Origin: Pomphorhynchus laevis
Lineage: Eukaryota; Acanthocephala; Palaeacanthocephala; Echinorhynchida; Pomphorhynchidae
DNA: 64,000 bases
Direction of reading: 5' to 3'
NCBI GenBank assembly: GCA_012934845.2
Contig: WNNJ02001809.1
Span: 124,001-188,000 of the forward strand
Shown here: positions 60,186-64,000 of the stretch, in pieces
Position numbering within the stretch: position 1 is the first letter of the stretch
How the letters are laid out: every line of letters begins with the position of its first letter
The notes under the pieces: model-generated
Told to the model about the DNA's origin: nothing
What the model saw: the letters and a program-made list of their open reading frames with translations, nothing else
Databases searched by the model: none
Program-made: the position numbers and the translations under genes

Positions 60186-60596
60186 GGGTAAAGAGAATCC
60201 ATAATCATGACAAAGACGATGGAGAATATCGAGTGATTGACGATGTCAAAATCAGGTGATAGATCAAGATAAACTACGTCACGACATAATTTTTGATCGC
60301 GCGATATGAGTAAGTCATTATAAACTTTGAGACAAGCAATTTCAGTTGAGTGATTAGAGCGAACAGCATCTTGGAAGGGAGGAAACATGTTGGAGGGAAA
60401 GAGATATACATTAACCTGGTTGTAAATAACACATAATATTTGAGAAAATTCGTTTCCAATCTGAATTATTACAAGACGGCGAGGAAACAGGAATATTTAT
60501 TAGATTAGAAAAATCCAATATTTCTACGGCACGTCATCTTCAGAACATTATAAGTTCTTCTGTAAGAACTTATGATTAAGACAATTTTTAATACAT

Positions 60597-60830
60597 ATAA
60601 TATTATTAATATTATAATATTATTTTATTGCAATTAGTTTATTCTTTGCACGAATATTCATGCATAAATGTATTTATTGTAAATCATATATCCTATCTAA
60701 TTTAATACTGTTAATTTAGTTGTTCTTTTGTATTACAAATAATCTATTGCAGTTAAGTGTTTATAGGTTACATATTTACAAGAATCAAAATGAAATTGAA
60801 TATATTCAATGGAAGTTGAATATAGAAGTT
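60597..60830. repeat. Long direct repeat, left copy
   Basis: About 230 bp from 'taatattattaatattataa' to 'caatggaagttgaatataga' recur nearly unchanged at 62218-62447. The 1.4 kb between the copies is itself repetitive: 'agtaacctagtttaaaatat', 'ttatatggtatgcatgaatg' blocks recur at about 61030, 61210 and 61540. No TG..CA ends or target duplication were seen, so I do not call these LTRs. Confidence 0.85.
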
Positions 60831-61575
60831 GAAATAATTTCAACTTATATATATAAGTTGAAAAAATATATATATAATAATATGATATATAAATAATATC
60901 CTATTCTAATAGAAAGTATATTATTTAATATCCATCCATAAACATTTCCCTCTACTAATTTTAAATTTATTTTTAATAATATTGTTGATTTATATATTTT
61001 ACTATTTTCTGCTTGATGTTATTTTTATAGTAACCTAGTTTAAAATATGTATCTTTTAGATTATTTAAATGATTTTGAAGAAATCCAATATCGTTACAAA
61101 TTGTTGAAATTCTTAAAATTTCATTATTTAATGTATTACATTTTATATTATATGGTATGCATGAATGTTCATGCAAAAATATGTTTCCTGTAAATTTAAA
61201 TATGTCATCTTTACGATATTTAAAATATAGTAACGTAGTTTAAAATATGTATCTATTAAATTAATTAAATGATTTTGAAGAAAGCCAATATCATTTCATA
61301 TTGTTGCAATTCTTAAAATTTCATTATTTAATGTATTATATTTTATATTATATGGTATGCATGAATGCTCATGCAAAAATATGTTTCTTGTAAAATTAAA
61401 ATATAAAATATTATATATTTTAATAATATTATTAATTATTCATCCATAAAAAATTCTCGCTTAATAGTTTAAATTTATTTTTAATAATATTTGTTGATTT
61501 ATATTTTTTACTATTTTCTGTCTGATTTTATTTTTATAGTAACCTAGTTTAAAATATGTATCTATTAAATTTTTA

Positions 61576-61850
61576 ATGAAGCATTATCATATATTCCTGA
61601 AGCGAGATTTAAAAAAACATAACATTAGAATATTGAAGATTAGCTCGTCAACTCGTAAAGGGCATTTTCTATCACTATATAAATTACCACACGGCAAAGT
61701 CCCAAGCGTGGTGCGACTCACATCGGTCTTTAAATGTATCGAATGTGCTGTCTTAAGAAACTTTATGTGCATCATGCTACTGCTGATTCAAGCAAAATAT
61801 TCGACATTACCTATTAAATGCTGGCGTGGACGTTTCAAGTCATTTTAGTA
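61576..61850 (+). mobile_element. CR1-like LINE scrap (C-terminal end)
   Basis: The plus-strand frame holds 'TRKGHFLSLYKLPHGKVPSV', then 'VRLT', matching 'HRGHPLKLFKFPHGKVVSL' and 'ARLS' of the CR1 copy at 41.2-42.3 kb. Nothing else of the element is recognisable nearby. Confidence 0.65.
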
Positions 61851-62217
61851 ATTGAATTTTTTATGTGAACAGTTAAAATAGCCATTTGCGGCTTATATAA
61901 TTTGTGTAAAAATATTAATATTAAATTTATTACATTATACTTTAAAATCGCTGTTTTCTTGGGATTAGAAAATGAATCGATAATAAAGTTTTGAATTATG
62001 ATAGTTGCACAGCTCATTACATATTTTCAAATTTGTCTGTTGTTTTCCGAAGATTAAAAAATGAATCGATGGGAAGTATTGAATTATACTAGTTGCGCAG
62101 CTCATTGTATATTTTTATACTTGTCTCGCCTTGTTTGATTTGTAACTTACGAAACTGATGTTACTGTTTACAACTCTTTATATACGCTTATTTACTAAAT
62201 AATTAGAATCCCGTCAA

Positions 62218-62447
62218 ATAATATTATTAATATTATAATATTATTTTATTGCAGTTAGTTTATTCTTTGCACGAATATTCATGCATAAATGTATTTATTG
62301 TAAATCATATATCCTATCTAATTTAATAGTGTTAATTTAGTTGTTCTTTTGTATTACAAATAATCTATTGCAGTTAAGTGTTTATAGGTTACATATTTAC
62401 AAGAATCAAAATGAAATTGAATATATTCAATGGAAGTTGAATATAGA
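62218..62447. repeat. Long direct repeat, right copy
   Basis: Right copy of the 230-bp repeat at 60597-60830, with only a few differences over the full length. Confidence 0.85.
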
Positions 62448-62449
62448 AT

Positions 62450-64000
62450 AAATATAAGATAATTCAAGGAGAACAAGAGAGAAAAACAAAGGACCCAGAA
62501 GCCCTTTGTCTGAGTTCTTAAATGAACCAAGCTTAACTGTTCACTTAATTGAGCCAAACTCAATTAAGTAAACAGTTTTATGTAAAAATATAAAAAATTT
62601 CATTTTATAAATACTCTACCTTCAATATCATTGTTAGCATACAAATCTCAAATATTATATTTTTTACAACAATTATGTGTTTACTTTCGTGCTTTATAGT
62701 TTCAAAGAAACTATAAAGCTCGGTAAAGAGAAAAGCTATAAACTACTCGCTCGTTTCTTCGCTTATGATTCATTTTAACCTGTTGACTTTTTTCTAAAAT
62801 CCTCAAATTTACCACCAAACTACTACTATATATGTGAAAAATGCCAAAGAATTAAACGCTATTTTCACAAAGGAGCATTTAAGTACTCGTTAGCTAGGTG
62901 GAGATCGTTACAGTAAAATTTCATCTATAGCTTAATTGTTTAAAATGTGAAATAAATTATTTTAAGCCTTTTTGCTAAAAATATTTTATAAAAGTAGCTG
63001 AAAGTCAAATATTTAAAATAAGATTTTAAGCTATAATTTATTCTATAATTTAAAAATCAAATTTCATGTGATATTGCACTATCATAATATATTGCGATAT
63101 GTTACAATTTTAAACAAAGATCTCTTAAATATGTTAGATATCAACTAGTATATATTTAATAAAATATAAAAATGTATTATTAAAATGGTTTTAAAATATA
63201 ATATCAATAAAATATAAAATATAAATAAAATGATGTATAAATTATATAATATAACAATATAAATTTAGCAGAAACACAAATGATCTTAGAAATTTTTGTA
63301 TTTCTAAGTTGATTGTCTGGTTTTTAATATATATATTAAGCATATATTGTCGGTAAAATAAAAACTTCCACTGAATCGTTCGAGATTTCAGAATTTATAT
63401 TTACTTTATAAACGTATTGTATACACTCATGCATGAAATACTGCATAATGTATATATATTGTTCTCATATATATTTTAATGTTTAATCATTTTTATTTCA
63501 GATGCAATGTTTTGGTCTTTCTCAAAACATTTCGTTTTTAAGCAGATGTCAAATAATAAGAATGGCAATAAAATAAAATCATAGTTCATTAAATTTAAAA
63601 TTAAAAATTAGTATTTTTAATTAAAAAAATAACCTCAGTATTCAAGTATCAAGTCATCAGTTACAAGTTCCAGGATTAAAATGTTCAAGATTAAAAGTTT
63701 CGGTTCCTTTGACAAAATAGCAACAACTAGTATCTGTATCCACAAACTTAAATTCTCAAAGCATTATTATATATCTTTATTTTTAAATCCAAAAAAACTT
63801 CATGACCCCAATTTTATCTAACACATTAATTAAAAACAGATTCTTTGAATTATTATATGGTAAAATGCGTTTATCAAAAATATTTTACGTTTACTAATTC
63901 AATATATCCTCTTATGCGTCCTATTAACTAATTACCTACATTTTATTGCATTAATTCAATGCAATTAAATTTAAAACAATTTGTTTTAGAAACTAGAAAA
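62450..64000. other. AT-rich DNA, no recognised gene
   Basis: Two snap-backs (ctgttcactta..taagtaaacag at about 62538-62576; ctttatagttt..aaactataaag at about 62693-62719) are the only structures I can point to. The minus-strand frame 62354-62563 is hydrophobic and has no recognisable domain. Confidence 0.4.

Larger units (their letters stand above)
59050..60400 (-). mobile_element. L2-like LINE relic, interrupted
   Basis: The minus strand reads 'FPPFQDAVRSNHSTEIACLK' and 'SIVFVMIMDSLYPF' (60.39-60.19 kb), is interrupted by the 59.86-60.18 kb insert, then continues with the equivalent of 'YYIPSGVPQG' (59.8 kb), the YADD-region remnant, 'RIVNAAVRILLRPRRFDHTS' and 'RVQIRLLIVAFHLI' (59.3-59.15 kb). 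The flanks of the insert correspond to adjacent positions in the intact copy at 43.7 kb. Truncated at the 3' end near 59.05 kb, without the tail hairpin. Stops and shifts throughout. Confidence 0.8.

Noticed and set aside
60597-62447. LTR retrotransposon with 230-bp LTRs
   Set aside because: No TG..CA ends, target duplication, primer site, polypurine tract or coding region between the copies.
1-64000. tRNA, rRNA or snRNA genes
   Set aside because: I looked for box A/B-like pairs and conserved rRNA words by eye and found none convincing; a tRNAscan/Infernal run would be decisive.

Overview
This window is AT-rich nuclear DNA from an animal, dense with degraded retroelements. Host genes are few and split into small exons. 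Where exon pairs can be fixed by reading phase, many introns are only about 44-60 bp, while others run to 1-5 kb and are filled with repeats. The element mix (CR1-like and L2-like LINEs, an RTE-like LINE, a zinc-finger LINE, Penelope-like fragments, one Ty3/gypsy fossil, tandem satellites) fits an invertebrate such as a flatworm or another small-intron lophotrochozoan. Nothing in the window fixes the species.

Layout. 1.2-12.1 kb, minus strand: a UTP14 gene (ribosome biogenesis) of at least 12 exons; its introns hold an 18-bp minisatellite field, a Penelope-like endonuclease relic and hammerhead-family repeats. 12.2-16.1 kb: a coding-like 18-bp minisatellite, a zinc-finger LINE relic and an L2-like LINE. 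17-18.6 kb: terminal exons of two host genes on the minus strand, one with an E2F-like segment. 20-22.6 kb: RTE-like LINE relics. 23-24.4 kb: two host exons and one dispersed hammerhead-family repeat. 25.4-26.5 kb: L2-like relic. 27-28.1 kb: a complete four-exon small gene with an HROB-like motif. 28.9-37.6 kb: CR1-like relics, one of them split by a Ty3/gypsy element that in turn holds a 380-bp satellite array and TA tracts. 37.9-47.2 kb: L2-like, CR1-like, zinc-finger LINE and Penelope relics. 48.2-51.4 kb: a second array of the same satellite. 51.9-57.8 kb, minus strand: three exons of a type I membrane protein with an Ig-like ectodomain; one intron carries a tandem hammerhead-like repeat array and the gene is bordered upstream by a 111-bp tandem repeat. 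59-60.4 kb: an L2-like LINE interrupted by a small element with a near-canonical hammerhead ribozyme. 60.6-64 kb: AT-rich DNA with direct repeats and a CR1 scrap.

The most interesting theme is hammerhead ribozymes. One element shows a recognisable three-stem type I motif at about 60.02-60.11 kb. Two unrelated repeat families show the same conserved core (CTGATGA plus GAAAC with a complementary stem II), one of them with compensatory changes. A second theme is the large number of near-perfect snap-back inverted repeats at the edges of repeats and exons.
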